Shown here piece by piece: positions 9,339 through 17,273 of a stretch of DNA of 64,000 bases (the first letter of the stretch is position 1; the number at the start of each line of letters is the position of its first letter). This stretch comes from Leuconostoc pseudomesenteroides KCTC 3652 (GTDB taxonomy: Bacteria; Bacillota; Bacilli; Lactobacillales; Lactobacillaceae), in the NCBI RefSeq assembly GCF_014634745.1, contig NZ_BMBP01000009.1:29727-93726 (forward strand), in the 5' to 3' direction. A program made the translations under genes and the position numbers. The notes beneath the pieces are model-generated. The model ran no database searches. It saw only the letters and a program-made list of their open reading frames with translations, and was not told where the DNA came from.

Positions 9339-10134
9339 TATTATGATTGGTCGTTTTGTGCCGGGATCTTCTTGGGTACACCGATTAGATCCACGAACGA
9401 AAATGATTGTAACTTTTGTGTTCATTTTTGTGATGCTATTTGCCTCATCATGGGGCACCTATGCACTGTCAGCTGTTTTTGTGGTTTTGGCAATAAGATT
9501 GACACAACAGCCTTTTAAACTTTATTGGGATGGATTAAAACCGATTTTTTGGCTCATCTTATTTACTGTCGTTTTGCAGTTATTTTTAACGCCAGGAACA
9601 CCTGTTGTGTTGCATGTTGGACCACTTCAAGTGACATGGCCAGGTATTTTAAATGCTATTTACGTTATGATTCGGTTTACATTGATTATTTTGATGTCAA
9701 CTATTATGACATTAAGTACACCACCAACTAGCATTGCCAACGCATTAGAGTCATTATTGGCCCCACTTAATAAAATTCATGTGCCAGTTGCGGAGTTGGC
9801 GTTGATGTTGTCAATTGCATTACGTTTTGTGCCACTTTTAATGGATGAAACACAAAAAATTATGAATGCGCAGAAATCACGAGGCATGAGTTTTTCGACT
9901 GGTGGACCCATCAAACGAGCTCGTGCTATTGTACCGCTCTTGATTCCCTTATTTGTTGGGGCCTTACAGCGTGCTCTTGATCTTGCCAACGCGATGGAAA
10001 TTCGTGGTTTCAAGGATGCAGCATCACGAACAAAGTATCGTATTTTGTTGTATGGCAGACAGGATGTCGTAGCATTTATCGGTACACTAATTTTCGTTTT
10101 AATTTTTATCGGTATCAAAATAAGTGGGGTTTAA
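9331..10134 (+). CDS. ecfT: ECF transporter transmembrane subunit EcfT
   Basis: Membrane scaffold that links the EcfA1-EcfA2 motor to the substrate-binding S components. It has 267 residues from the ATG at 9331, several hydrophobic segments, and the two cytosolic coupling signatures ending SRGM and IRGF in its second half. [16 protein letters not shown] near the N terminus is typical of the family. An in-frame ATG at 9316 adds five residues but is buried deeper in ecfA2. No S component is encoded in this window, which fits a group II ECF system shared by several S proteins. Confidence 0.92.
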   Translation: MNNIMIGRFVPGSSWVHRLDPRTKMIVTFVFIFVMLFASSWGTYALSAVFVVLAIRLTQQPFKLYWDGLKPIFWLILFTVVLQLFLTPGTPVVLHVGPLQVTWPGILNAIYVMIRFTLIILMSTIMTLSTPPTSIANALESLLAPLNKIHVPVAELALMLSIALRFVPLLMDETQKIMNAQKSRGMSFSTGGPIKRARAIVPLLIPLFVGALQRALDLANAMEIRGFKDAASRTKYRILLYGRQDVVAFIGTLIFVLIFIGIKISGV

Positions 10135-10135
10135 T

Positions 10136-11251
10136 ATGATTAAAACAGTTGCTATCACGCCTTCGAACTTTGAGCAAATTCTTGCTCTGGATGCCGATGC
10201 TTTTGGCTATCCAGTGGGGACTAAGACAATGTATCGTCGTGAGCTTGTTAAGAACGCGACGGTTTATGGTGATATTAATGATGACACTATCACTAGTCAA
10301 GTGTTCGCGTTACCGTTGCATGTTAAGCTTAATACCGCAACTGTTAAAATGGTTGGCATTGGCAATGTTGCGTCATATCCTGAAGTTCGCGGTAATGGCG
10401 CCATCCGTCGCATTATGGCACAAATTCAGTCTGATGCTTATGAAGATGGCGCTATACTGTCTTACTTGGCGCCGTTTTCGTATCGATTCTATCGTCAATT
10501 TGGCTATGAGTGGCTATTTGATCAAAAACAGTATACTTGGGACGATCATACGGTTCCAATAGGTGCCAAAACAACACCAGTCAAGCGAGCATCGTTTGAT
10601 GAAGCGTTACCTACAATGAAAAAAATTATCGGACAGCACCCAGATTTTCAATTTGGTGCTTTAGCGCGAGATGATTGGTGGTGGCGGTTTCGCTACACAG
10701 TGCGCCTCTCTGATTTAAAAATCGCTACGACTGAAAATGGTTACGTGATGTATCGTTTTGAAGGTGAGAAGCTAATCATACAGGAATTAGTTACGCTTAC
10801 TCATGATGCTGAACTGGCATTGTGGCGTTTTATTAGTAGTCGAGCAGGCACATTCAAGCAATTTCAACTAACGGACGGGCAAACTCGTGATTGGCGTGAT
10901 TTATCTGCAGAACCAATGGCAGTAAAGATACAACAACAGGCAGGTATGATGGTACGCATTGTCAATATAGCTGCTTTGCTAAGGATACTTGCCTTACCAG
11001 TCGAAATGGTCATTGATGTTACTGATGATTTTGAACAAAACGCCGGTCATTGGCAAATCAATGGTGAGAGATCAACCGCAACCGCCCAATTGAGTGGTAC
11101 GGTTCAAGCATGGACAAAAGTTTTGTTGCATGCGCGTTGCGCAGAAATATTGTTACAAACCGGTGAATTGCGTGGTGATATACAATCAGCCCGCAGATTA
11201 GATCAGGTCATTGATTTCAGTCAACGACCTGTTTTAGCAGATTATTTTTAA
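10136..11251 (+). CDS. GNAT family N-acetyltransferase, Eis-like
   Basis: A 371-residue protein resembling the Eis family: an N-terminal GNAT domain with the acetyl-CoA motif VRGNGAIRRIM near residues 85-95, a second GNAT-like half, and a C-terminal sterol-carrier-like domain. Family members transfer acetyl groups from acetyl-CoA to amines, but the substrate here is unknown. It begins one base after the ecfT stop, so the genes are probably co-translated. It separates ecfT from truA, which are adjacent in many Lactobacillales. I prefer the ATG at 10136; a GTG at 10124 would overlap ecfT. Confidence 0.8.
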   Translation: MIKTVAITPSNFEQILALDADAFGYPVGTKTMYRRELVKNATVYGDINDDTITSQVFALPLHVKLNTATVKMVGIGNVASYPEVRGNGAIRRIMAQIQSDAYEDGAILSYLAPFSYRFYRQFGYEWLFDQKQYTWDDHTVPIGAKTTPVKRASFDEALPTMKKIIGQHPDFQFGALARDDWWWRFRYTVRLSDLKIATTENGYVMYRFEGEKLIIQELVTLTHDAELALWRFISSRAGTFKQFQLTDGQTRDWRDLSAEPMAVKIQQQAGMMVRIVNIAALLRILALPVEMVIDVTDDFEQNAGHWQINGERSTATAQLSGTVQAWTKVLLHARCAEILLQTGELRGDIQSARRLDQVIDFSQRPVLADYF

Positions 11252-11275
11252 AGCAGATAGAGGTAAAAATACAGT

Positions 11276-12046
11276 ATGCCACGTTATAAAGCAATTGTTG
11301 CCTACGATGGTACAGATTTTTTTGGGTTTCAACTTCAAACAAAAAACGGCGTTGAGTCAGCTCGTACCGTCCAAGGTGAACTTAACAAAGTGGTTAACCA
11401 AATGGCTAAAAAGCCTCAACCACCCATTAAAGTGGTTGGCGCATCACGAACAGACACGGGCGTACACGCATTTGGACAAGTCGTGCATTTTGATTTTCCT
11501 TATGATATTGCATCGGATAACTTTCGCAAGGGGTTGAATACCTTGTTGCCTCGCGATGTTCTGGTTAAATCTGTGACACGCGTGTCTGATGATTTTCACG
11601 CGCGATTTAATACGCATGCCAAGCGTTATATTTATCGAATTTCAACGTTAGACTATACAGATCCGTTCAAACGGCATTATACTGGACATTTTCATTGGCA
11701 TTTAGATGTCGATCGCATGAAATCAGCGTTGCCTGATTTCATAGGTGAACATGATTTTGCTAGTTTTGCCGCTTCTGGTAACGAAACGGCTACCACCGTG
11801 CGCCGAATTACACGCGTTGAATTAACTGAGAAAGCTGAAGAACATGAACTGGTTTTGGTTTTTGAGGGTAATGCTTTCTTATATAATCAGATTCGAATTA
11901 TGGTTGGCGTTTTGCTAGAAATTGGCACTGGACGACGGCCTGTTCATGATATTCAAAGATTAATTGCGGTTAAAGATCGGGAGCAAGCACGTTTTACAGC
12001 ACCTGCCAGTGGTTTATATTTAGACGAAATTTCTTATAATGACTAA
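11276..12046 (+). CDS. truA: tRNA pseudouridine synthase A
   Basis: Makes pseudouridine at positions 38-40 of the tRNA anticodon arm. The catalytic aspartate is Asp60 in SRTDTGVHAFGQVVHF. The second conserved block is HDFASFAASG, followed by the C-terminal FLYNQIRIMVGVLLEIGTG. It is 256 residues, a normal length. GAGG lies about 12 nt before the ATG, a slightly long spacing. It follows the ECF genes as in related genomes. Confidence 0.96.
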   Translation: MPRYKAIVAYDGTDFFGFQLQTKNGVESARTVQGELNKVVNQMAKKPQPPIKVVGASRTDTGVHAFGQVVHFDFPYDIASDNFRKGLNTLLPRDVLVKSVTRVSDDFHARFNTHAKRYIYRISTLDYTDPFKRHYTGHFHWHLDVDRMKSALPDFIGEHDFASFAASGNETATTVRRITRVELTEKAEEHELVLVFEGNAFLYNQIRIMVGVLLEIGTGRRPVHDIQRLIAVKDREQARFTAPASGLYLDEISYND

Positions 12047-12061
12047 AGAGGTAAATGAAAA

Positions 12062-12568
12062 ATGAGTGATGTGGTTGATTTTAAAATCGTCAGTGACAGT
12101 GGGCTAACGGATTCATCATTATCAGCTTCACTAGCAGGCTTTCGTGCCGGCAAGGCGAAGTATTTTTCGCGAAAATATCACTCACACTATGTCTCATTTT
12201 CTCCTGATGAAAAGAAAAGGGAAATCTCGCATTTCAATCAAATATTACTAGAGGAGCGGCAATTAATATTTGATTCACCCATTATCGCAGTGGCACTGTA
12301 TGAGGATGCGGATGTTTTCTGGCCCGAATTTTATTATCAAAATGGTATGGTGCTAAATTTACTGTATGAAAAGCACGGTCAAGATGGCAAAAATCCTAAG
12401 CGAGCAGTGGGAATTGTTCTGGTCGAAGGGGCGGAAATACCAGATGCTTTAGTTGGTAAATTTAAATTTGCGCATCAACGGTCTAAATTAGCTGGAGATG
12501 TTCGAGGTACTTATTTTGTTGTGAAACAAAATTGGGATGAACTATTATTTGGAGGAAAAAATTTATGA
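12062..12568 (+). CDS. Uncharacterised 168-residue protein downstream of truA
   Basis: I do not recognise this protein. It has no signal peptide or membrane segment and is mixed charged and aromatic, with WPEFYYQNG in the middle and a C terminus ending QNWDELLFGGKNL. GAGG lies upstream of the ATG and the gene begins 15 bp after truA. Its last four bases (ATGA) overlap the start of the PNPOx-family gene, so the two are almost certainly co-translated and may act together. It is likely soluble and cytosolic. Confidence 0.7.
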   Translation: MSDVVDFKIVSDSGLTDSSLSASLAGFRAGKAKYFSRKYHSHYVSFSPDEKKREISHFNQILLEERQLIFDSPIIAVALYEDADVFWPEFYYQNGMVLNLLYEKHGQDGKNPKRAVGIVLVEGAEIPDALVGKFKFAHQRSKLAGDVRGTYFVVKQNWDELLFGGKNL

Positions 12569-12975
12569 CACTTTTTGAGGAGTATATTCAAGCATCACGA
12601 GGATTAGCATTTGTTGCCACTAGCAAACAAAATCAACCAAGTGTACGTATTATGGGGTTTGCGCCTGATCCTGATCAACCAAATATTTGGTATTTTAATT
12701 CGAAGCCAAATACTGAGAAGATGATTGACTTGGCGGCTAATGAGAACGTTTCAATCATAACGCCACTAAACCAAAATGGTGCCAGAATTGAATCTAATCA
12801 CGCCACAATGCGTCGATCGGATAAAAAATGGGCTGACATTAAAGACCTTTTTGCAAACAATAAGCCCTATCTTCACGCACATCCAGATGTTGAAAATGAA
12901 GTGATTTTAGTATTAGAAATTCACTCAGCTCGTCTTGCTTCATATGCTGGGACGGAAATAGTTAATTTTGATTAA
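12565..12975 (+). CDS. Pyridoxamine 5'-phosphate oxidase-like flavin-binding protein
   Basis: A 136-residue split-beta-barrel protein of the PNPOx-like superfamily. These bind FMN, F420 or heme and often act as small oxidoreductases. Visible features are the N-terminal LAFVATSKQNQPSVRIMGF strand pair and IWYFNSKPNTEKMIDLAANENV, typical of the FMN-site region. It is too short to be a true PdxH and no B6-pathway gene is nearby, so general stress or redox use is more likely. It overlaps the preceding gene by 4 bp. Confidence 0.75.
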   Translation: MTLFEEYIQASRGLAFVATSKQNQPSVRIMGFAPDPDQPNIWYFNSKPNTEKMIDLAANENVSIITPLNQNGARIESNHATMRRSDKKWADIKDLFANNKPYLHAHPDVENEVILVLEIHSARLASYAGTEIVNFD

Positions 12976-12980
12976 AACCA

Positions 12981-13009
12981 TTGACATTGCACGGTTTTTT
13001 AGGTAAGAT
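12981..13009 (+). promoter_or_regulatory. Promoter of rplM-rpsI
   Basis: A perfect TTGACA at 12981-12986 and TAAGAT at 13004-13009 are separated by 17 bp, placed just after the preceding gene and before the L13 leader. Confidence 0.85.
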
Positions 13010-13018
13010 TGTAGACGG

Positions 13019-13098
13019 TATTGTTTACCTCACGATAAGCCCCGGAAACTTATTGTAATTGCTTGGCAAGGAACGGCCGAGCCTGTAAACAACTAATC
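13019..13098 (+). ncRNA. Ribosomal protein L13 leader
   Basis: The 5' untranslated region of rplM carries the Firmicutes L13 leader signature. An outer helix TTGTTTAC (13021-13028) pairs with GTAAACAA (13085-13092). Inside are the conserved ATAAGCCCCGGAAACTTAT hairpin and GGCAAGGAACGGCCGAGCC. The motif is thought to bind L13 and regulate the rplM-rpsI operon. I see no terminator in it, so control would be at translation or decay. Confidence 0.85.
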
Positions 13099-13112
13099 AA
13101 AGGAGCGCAAAC

Positions 13113-13556
13113 ATGCGTACAACATTTTTAGCAAAACCAGGTGAAATCGAAAAGAAGTGGTATATTATTGATGCCAAAGACGTCGTTTTGGGACGTTTGT
13201 CAACAGTAGTAGCTTCAATTTTGCGTGGTAAGAACAAGCCAACGTTTACACCAAACGTTGACATGGGTGACAATGTCATCATCATCAATGCAAGCGAAGT
13301 TAAGTTGACTGGTAAGAAAGCTACTGATAAGATTTATTACCACCACTCAAACCACCCAGGTGGCTTGAAAGCTCGCACAGCAGGTAACTACCGTGAATTC
13401 AACCCTGAAAAGTTGCTTGAATTATCAATTAAGGGTATGTTGCCAAAGAACACTTTGGGTCGTAAGCAAGGCTTGAACTTGCACGTGTATGCAGGATCAG
13501 AACATGATCATGCAGCACAACAGCCTGAAGCACTTGACATCAACAAGTTGGTTTAA
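13113..13556 (+). CDS. rplM: 50S ribosomal protein L13
   Basis: Early assembly protein of the large subunit, 147 residues. Landmarks are [20 protein letters not shown] at the start, [24 protein letters not shown] and the [12 protein letters not shown] block. AAAGGAG lies 10 nt before the ATG. It is co-transcribed with rpsI 18 bp downstream and is the probable feedback ligand of the leader in front of it. Confidence 0.98.
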   Translation: MRTTFLAKPGEIEKKWYIIDAKDVVLGRLSTVVASILRGKNKPTFTPNVDMGDNVIIINASEVKLTGKKATDKIYYHHSNHPGGLKARTAGNYREFNPEKLLELSIKGMLPKNTLGRKQGLNLHVYAGSEHDHAAQQPEALDINKLV

Positions 13557-13574
13557 GAAAGGAGAATCTGAATT

Positions 13575-13970
13575 ATGGCTACAGCAGTACAATATGCCGG
13601 CACAGGTCGTCGTAAGAATTCAGTTGCTCGTGTACGTTTGGTTCCAGGTAATGGCCAAATTACAATGAACGGCAAGGCAATCGAAGAATACATTCCTTTC
13701 GCTAACTTGCGTGAAGTTGTTTTGCAACCATTCAACGCAACTGAAACATTGGGTAACTACGATGTATTAGTTAACGTTGTTGGTGGTGGTTATTCTGGTC
13801 AAGCTGGTGCAACTCGTCACGGTATCGCCCGTGCTTTGTTGACAGTAGATCCTGATTTCCGTGCAGCATTGAAGGCAGCAGGTTTGTTGACTCGTGACTC
13901 ACGTATGAAGGAACGTAAGAAGCCAGGTTTGAAGAAAGCCCGTAAGGCATCACAGTTCTCAAAGCGTTAA
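13575..13970 (+). CDS. rpsI: 30S ribosomal protein S9
   Basis: Small-subunit head protein whose C-terminal tail reaches the P-site tRNA. It is 131 residues long, with [14 protein letters not shown] near the start, [19 protein letters not shown] in the middle and a basic end finishing ASQFSKR. AAAGGAG lies upstream of the ATG. It ends the rplM operon, and a terminator follows. Confidence 0.98.
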   Translation: MATAVQYAGTGRRKNSVARVRLVPGNGQITMNGKAIEEYIPFANLREVVLQPFNATETLGNYDVLVNVVGGGYSGQAGATRHGIARALLTVDPDFRAALKAAGLLTRDSRMKERKKPGLKKARKASQFSKR

Positions 13971-14028
13971 TATTTTATTGGTTATATAGACTCTTAATAT
14001 ATAAGCGTTTTTGATTTATAGCGTGATT

Positions 14029-14064
14029 AAAAGTGTTGAGCGAAATTCGTTCAGCACTTTTTTA
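14029..14064 (+). terminator. Terminator after rpsI
   Basis: A 13-15 bp stem (AAGTGTTGAGCGAA with TTCGTTCAGCACTT, including G-U pairs) is followed by TTTTTT. Confidence 0.9.
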
Positions 14065-14592
14065 CTGCATTTTTAATAAATGTAATAGTTTATGATTTTG
14101 GATTGGATATAATTTGCTAAATTAAATAGCGCCGTTGGTAAGATATGTGCCAGTTAAACTAACGGAAGTTTATAAGGAACTCATTGAAACAGTTGATTGA
14201 TTTAGGATGATGTTGAAATATGTGGGAAGCGAAGCTATTAACAAGTAACGAAATATTGTAGGGTTGGTATAGTGCTGCTTGATATGTACGCCTCTATAAA
14301 TCATGACATAAATACACATATTTTAGAAGGCTTACAATGTGGGTTAGTAATGTAATCTTATCAGGAATAAATTAAGGAATATTGAAACGCATTATTATGC
14401 AGCTCAAAGTTTTATACGAATAACACAAAAATTTGTCTTTCGGTCATGTACTTATGTGATGAAAAATGCATTGGGCTTTGTGAATAGTAATCGAACAAAT
14501 TGTGAATTCCGTTTAATCGGCAAATTGAGGTGATATAATAATTTTCGGAAAGTCGCTATTTATTACTTATATTTGAAAGGAATTTACATATT
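14065..14592. other. 528-bp stretch without a recognisable gene
   Basis: All frames are broken and I find no tRNA, known RNA motif or repeat. TATAAT appears at 14108-14113 without a convincing -35, followed by a weak stem (CCGTTGG near 14131 with CTAACGG near 14157). A second TATAAT at 14534-14539 probably serves the next gene. A small RNA is possible but not supported. The sequence may be decayed coding DNA. Confidence 0.5.
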
Positions 14593-15216
14593 GTGCATTC
14601 AATTCTAGGTGTCATCGCAATGGGGGCAATCATTTATAGAAATGTTCCTGCACTAATTGCTCTGAAAAAAGGAACGTTTCAGCCTAGTTCACCAACCTGC
14701 TTTATCTGGGCTACTATTTCATTTATTGAGGCAATCATTATTTTGAGTAGCCATGGAGGTTGGGCTGCAACGTCAACAGTTGTGACAACAGTATTTTGTT
14801 TTTTCTTTGGTTTAAAGGGCATCAAGTTTATCAAGCAACAGCCTATCTCAGCTAAGTTTCTTAGCACTATGGCTTTCTTCATAGTAGTACCAACGGCACT
14901 ATCTCTTTTAAACGTAATTCCTTTAAGTTGGTTACTTATTGATTTGGCAATTATTGAAGCTTTAGCAATTATTCCAACTATTAAGAAAATTAAAAAAGCA
15001 CCATTTTCAGAAAACCTTGAACTATATGTATGGGGAGACGCAGCTATGATTTTAAGCATTATAGCTGCTTCAAATATCAATTTTAATACAGTCTTTATAC
15101 CTTTACTATGGATCGTTATTCTGACAGGTACGATCATTTATATGTTGGTTTTGCGTAAAGGCACTGTCAATCAAAATAAGCCAGTAACTCAAAATGCTGA
15201 TTCAACAGTTGTTTAA
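14593..15216 (+). CDS. Uncharacterised polytopic membrane protein (207 aa)
   Basis: I do not recognise a family. The protein has about six or seven hydrophobic helices separated by very short loops (for example AIIYRNVPALIAL, CFIWATISFIEAIIIL, TVVTTVFCFFFGLKGIKF and LLWIVILTGTIIYMLVL). It ends in a polar tail with KGTVNQNKPVTQ. The layout is reminiscent of PQ-loop or small transporter-like proteins, but I see no clear PQ motif. The start is taken at the GTG at 14593, with AAAGG 12 nt upstream. It is monocistronic, with its own TATAAT upstream and a terminator downstream. Confidence 0.7.
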   Translation: MHSILGVIAMGAIIYRNVPALIALKKGTFQPSSPTCFIWATISFIEAIIILSSHGGWAATSTVVTTVFCFFFGLKGIKFIKQQPISAKFLSTMAFFIVVPTALSLLNVIPLSWLLIDLAIIEALAIIPTIKKIKKAPFSENLELYVWGDAAMILSIIAASNINFNTVFIPLLWIVILTGTIIYMLVLRKGTVNQNKPVTQNADSTVV

Positions 15217-15245
15217 GATCACAGATAATCTCTCTGGTGATTCCA

Positions 15246-15283
15246 AAGCGTCTAATCCTTGTATTAGACGCTTGTTGTTTTCT
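15246..15283 (+). terminator. Terminator after the 207-aa membrane protein gene
   Basis: An 11-bp perfect stem (AAGCGTCTAAT at 15246-15256 with ATTAGACGCTT at 15263-15273) and a 6-nt loop are followed by GTTGTTTTCT. Confidence 0.85.
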
Positions 15284-15303
15284 CCTAATAAAAAACAACA
15301 AAA

Positions 15304-15324
15304 TGTAAGCGGTTACGTTATAAT
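15304..15324 (+). promoter_or_regulatory. cre site overlapping the promoter of the MupG-like gene
   Basis: TGTAAGCGGTTACG at 15304-15317 matches the cre consensus TGWAANCGNTNWCA at 13 of 14 positions. It abuts TATAAT at 15319-15324. A CcpA dimer bound here would block RNA polymerase, so glucose repression is expected. Confidence 0.8.
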
Positions 15325-15350
15325 AGTATTAATGGAAAAGGAGCGAATAA

Positions 15351-16439
15351 ATGCCAGAATTAGGACTATCAATTTATCCATCACAAGCAAGTTTTGAAGA
15401 TAATGCAGCTTATCTAAAGCAAGCTGCACAGTTTGGTTTTACAAGAATTTTTACATCGTTATTAGAAATAAAAGGTGATGCTGAGGCAGTTATTGCTGAT
15501 TTTAAAAAAATAATTGCTGTTGGTAATGACTTGGGGATGAAAACAATCCTTGACATCAATCCAGCCCTTTTTGACCAATTGGGTGTTGATTACAACAATT
15601 TGAAATTCTTTGCTGACTTGGGCGCTTGGGGCATACGGCTTGATTTGGGTTTTACAGGGCAAGAAGAAGCGGCAATGACGCAAAATCCCTATGGTCTCAA
15701 AATCGAGGTCAATATGTCTCGAGGAACACACTATATTGATCAAATCGTTGATTATGTGCCAAATCGTGATAACTTGATTGGGTCACATAATTTTTACCCA
15801 CAGCGATTTACGGGATTGGGACGTGACTATTTTGCGAACACGTCAACACAATATCGTAATCATCACTTACGGACAGCCGCATTCGTAAATGCGCCTAGTG
15901 GCACTTTTGGTCCTTGGCCAGTATCGGATGGTCTCGTGTCACTTGAAGATCATCGTAGCTTACCAATCGCAACACAGATTCAAGAACTACGGCTGGGCGG
16001 TTTAATCGATGATGTTATCATAGGTAATGCGTTTGCTTCTGAGCTCGATTTAAAAGCGGCTAGTGATGCCTTCAAGCTTGGACGTCCACAATTACGCGTT
16101 GTGACAGAAAGTGACTTGAGTCAAGCAGAGCAAGCGGTGCTCTTTAATCAAGAACAAATGTATCGTGGCGACAAATCTGACTATGTTTTGCGGTCTTCCA
16201 TGACACGTGTTATCTATAAAGACGAAGATTTTCCAGCTAAACACACCGACGCGATTAAACGTGGTGACCTATTAATTGACAATAATGAATTTGGTCAATA
16301 TAAAGGCGAGTTGCAAATTGCGTTGCGCGATTTACCTAATGATGGTCGCATCAACATAGTTGGACACATTCATGAAGATGACTTGAATTTATTACCACTA
16401 ATTCAACCATGGGGCAATTTTGATTTGATACGTGGCTAA
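15351..16439 (+). CDS. mupG: MupG-like 6-phospho-N-acetylmuramidase (DUF871 family)
   Basis: A 362-residue protein with an N-terminal TIM barrel and a C-terminal cyclophilin-like domain, the arrangement of the MupG/DUF871 family. Characterised members cleave GlcNAc from MurNAc-6-phosphate during recycling of wall sugars. Visible conserved blocks are LGLSIYPSQAS at the start, IRLDLGFTGQEEA, EVNMSRGT, SHNFYPQRFTGL and the catalytic-face segment NAPSGTFGPWP. AAAGGAG precedes the ATG. It is monocistronic, with a cre site in its promoter, which fits carbohydrate scavenging. No PTS or MurQ gene is adjacent, so the exact substrate is inferred. Confidence 0.82.
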   Translation: MPELGLSIYPSQASFEDNAAYLKQAAQFGFTRIFTSLLEIKGDAEAVIADFKKIIAVGNDLGMKTILDINPALFDQLGVDYNNLKFFADLGAWGIRLDLGFTGQEEAAMTQNPYGLKIEVNMSRGTHYIDQIVDYVPNRDNLIGSHNFYPQRFTGLGRDYFANTSTQYRNHHLRTAAFVNAPSGTFGPWPVSDGLVSLEDHRSLPIATQIQELRLGGLIDDVIIGNAFASELDLKAASDAFKLGRPQLRVVTESDLSQAEQAVLFNQEQMYRGDKSDYVLRSSMTRVIYKDEDFPAKHTDAIKRGDLLIDNNEFGQYKGELQIALRDLPNDGRINIVGHIHEDDLNLLPLIQPWGNFDLIRG

Positions 16440-16445
16440 AAGGGG

Positions 16446-16474
16446 TTGTCAAGAACAACGATATTTGATATGAT
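16446..16474 (+). promoter_or_regulatory. Promoter of tRNA-Tyr
   Basis: TTGTCA at 16446-16451 and TATGAT at 16469-16474 have a 17-bp spacer and lie 20 bp before the tRNA. Confidence 0.75.
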
Positions 16475-16494
16475 AGTAGAGTTGTTTGAGATAT

Positions 16495-16577
16495 GGGAGT
16501 GTAGCGAAGTCTGGCTAAACGCGACGGACTGTAACTCCGTTCCTTCGGGTTCGTAGGTTCGAATCCTACCGCTCCCA
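16495..16577 (+). tRNA. tRNA-Tyr (GTA)
   Basis: The acceptor stem GGGAGTG pairs with CGCTCCC with one G-U pair. The anticodon loop CTGTAAC gives GTA. A long variable arm and TTCGAATC T loop make a class II tRNA. CCA is not encoded. Confidence 0.95.
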
Positions 16578-16616
16578 TTGCCGATTTAATAGTTAACGGC
16601 AAAATAAATTAACTAT

Positions 16617-16651
16617 TGCCCCTTCGCCTGGTTCGAATCCAGCAGGGGCAA
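16617..16651 (+). pseudogene. Shrunken tRNA remnant (possibly tRNA-Gln-like)
   Basis: TGCCCCT pairs perfectly with AGGGGCA as an acceptor stem. Between them are only TCGCC, which looks like the start of a D stem, and a T arm with TTCGAAT. The anticodon arm is absent, leaving 35 nt. It is best explained as an internal deletion of about 40 nt from a tRNA standing next to tRNA-Tyr. Identity is uncertain because the anticodon is gone. Confidence 0.7.
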
Positions 16652-16654
16652 TCT

Positions 16655-16684
16655 AAAAAGCCTCTTACCATAGGGGCTTTTTTT
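16655..16684 (+). terminator. Terminator of the tRNA-Tyr transcript
   Basis: AAAAAGCCTC pairs with GGGGCTTTTT around an 8-nt loop and is followed by a T-run. Confidence 0.85.
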
Positions 16685-16706
16685 CTTTGATTAATTATAG
16701 TGCCCA

Positions 16707-16734
16707 CAAAAAAACGCTCACTAATGTGAACGTT
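16707..16734 (-). terminator. Terminator of tRNA-Leu
   Basis: On the minus strand AACGTTCAC pairs with GTGAGCGTT (one G-U) around ATTA and is followed by seven T. It lies 6 bp past the tRNA end. Confidence 0.85.
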
Positions 16735-16739
16735 CGTAG

Positions 16740-16825
16740 TGCAGCTGGCGGGAGTCGAACCCGCACGCCCTAAAACGGGCACAGGATCCTTAATCCTGCG
16801 CGTCTGCCAATTCCGCCACAGCTGC
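16740..16825 (-). tRNA. tRNA-Leu (AAG)
   Basis: An 86-nt class II tRNA. The acceptor is GCAGCTG with CAGCTGC, and the D loop contains TTGGCAGACG. The anticodon stem CAGGA/TCCTG encloses TTAAGGA, giving AAG. The long variable arm is TGCCCGTTTTAGGGCGT. No CCA is encoded. Confidence 0.93.
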
Positions 16826-16848
16826 ATATTATAATTGGCAACTCTATA

Positions 16849-16877
16849 ATTATACCCATTTAATGCTGACACGTCAA
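16849..16877 (-). promoter_or_regulatory. Promoter of tRNA-Leu
   Basis: On the minus strand TTGACG (16872-16877) and TATAAT (16849-16854) are separated by 17 bp. This is a near-consensus stable-RNA promoter. Confidence 0.85.
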
Positions 16878-16937
16878 TAGAATTCTACTGACGCGACACC
16901 TCGAAGTTTGATAAAATGGAGGTAATGGAGAAATGAC

Positions 16938-17273
16938 ATGAAATTTTTTAATCGCAAGAAAGCCGAAGAAGATAATCCTGAAATTAAGGCGCAAACTGAA
17001 ATTTTACAAAATGAAAACGATGATTTACTAGACCAAATAGAAGCACTGAAGCTTGATGTCACTGAACTTAAAGCCGAAAATACGCGTCTTTCCGAATTGC
17101 TAACAACAAGCAAATATTATCGGACGTTGGTTAAGACAGGTGGCGGACTAGCCGCTTTGTTTTTGAGTTATATTCTACTGTCAGTCGTTGGTGAATCATC
17201 ACGCGATATTATTTGGTTACTGTTAATTGAAGCAGCATTTATTTTCATGATGCTCAAAGGAGACGAAAAATGA
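16938..17273 (+). CDS. Uncharacterised coiled-coil membrane protein (111 aa)
   Basis: I do not recognise a family. Residues 1-55 are highly charged, with leucine or isoleucine at heptad spacing (EILQNENDDLLDQIEAL, then LKAENTRLSELL), predicting a coiled coil. Two hydrophobic helices follow, around residues 65-83 and 91-107. GGAG precedes the ATG. The last 4 bases overlap tpiA (ATGA), so the two are co-translated, although no metabolic link is evident. It could be a small septation- or stress-type membrane scaffold, but that is only a guess. Confidence 0.7.
   Translation: MKFFNRKKAEEDNPEIKAQTEILQNENDDLLDQIEALKLDVTELKAENTRLSELLTTSKYYRTLVKTGGGLAALFLSYILLSVVGESSRDIIWLLLIEAAFIFMMLKGDEK

Noticed and set aside
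14108..14180. Small RNA starting after TATAAT at 14108
   Set aside because: There is no acceptable -35, only a weak G-U stem and no terminator, so it cannot be supported.
14679..15137. 152-residue antisense frame opposite the 207-aa membrane protein
   Set aside because: It is slightly hydrophobic only because it mirrors membrane codons. The plus strand has the promoter, ribosome site and terminator.
16617..16651. tRNA remnant read as an integration (att) scar
   Set aside because: Both acceptor arms are kept with an internal deletion, and no integrase or island flanks it. Integration would duplicate only the 3' end.
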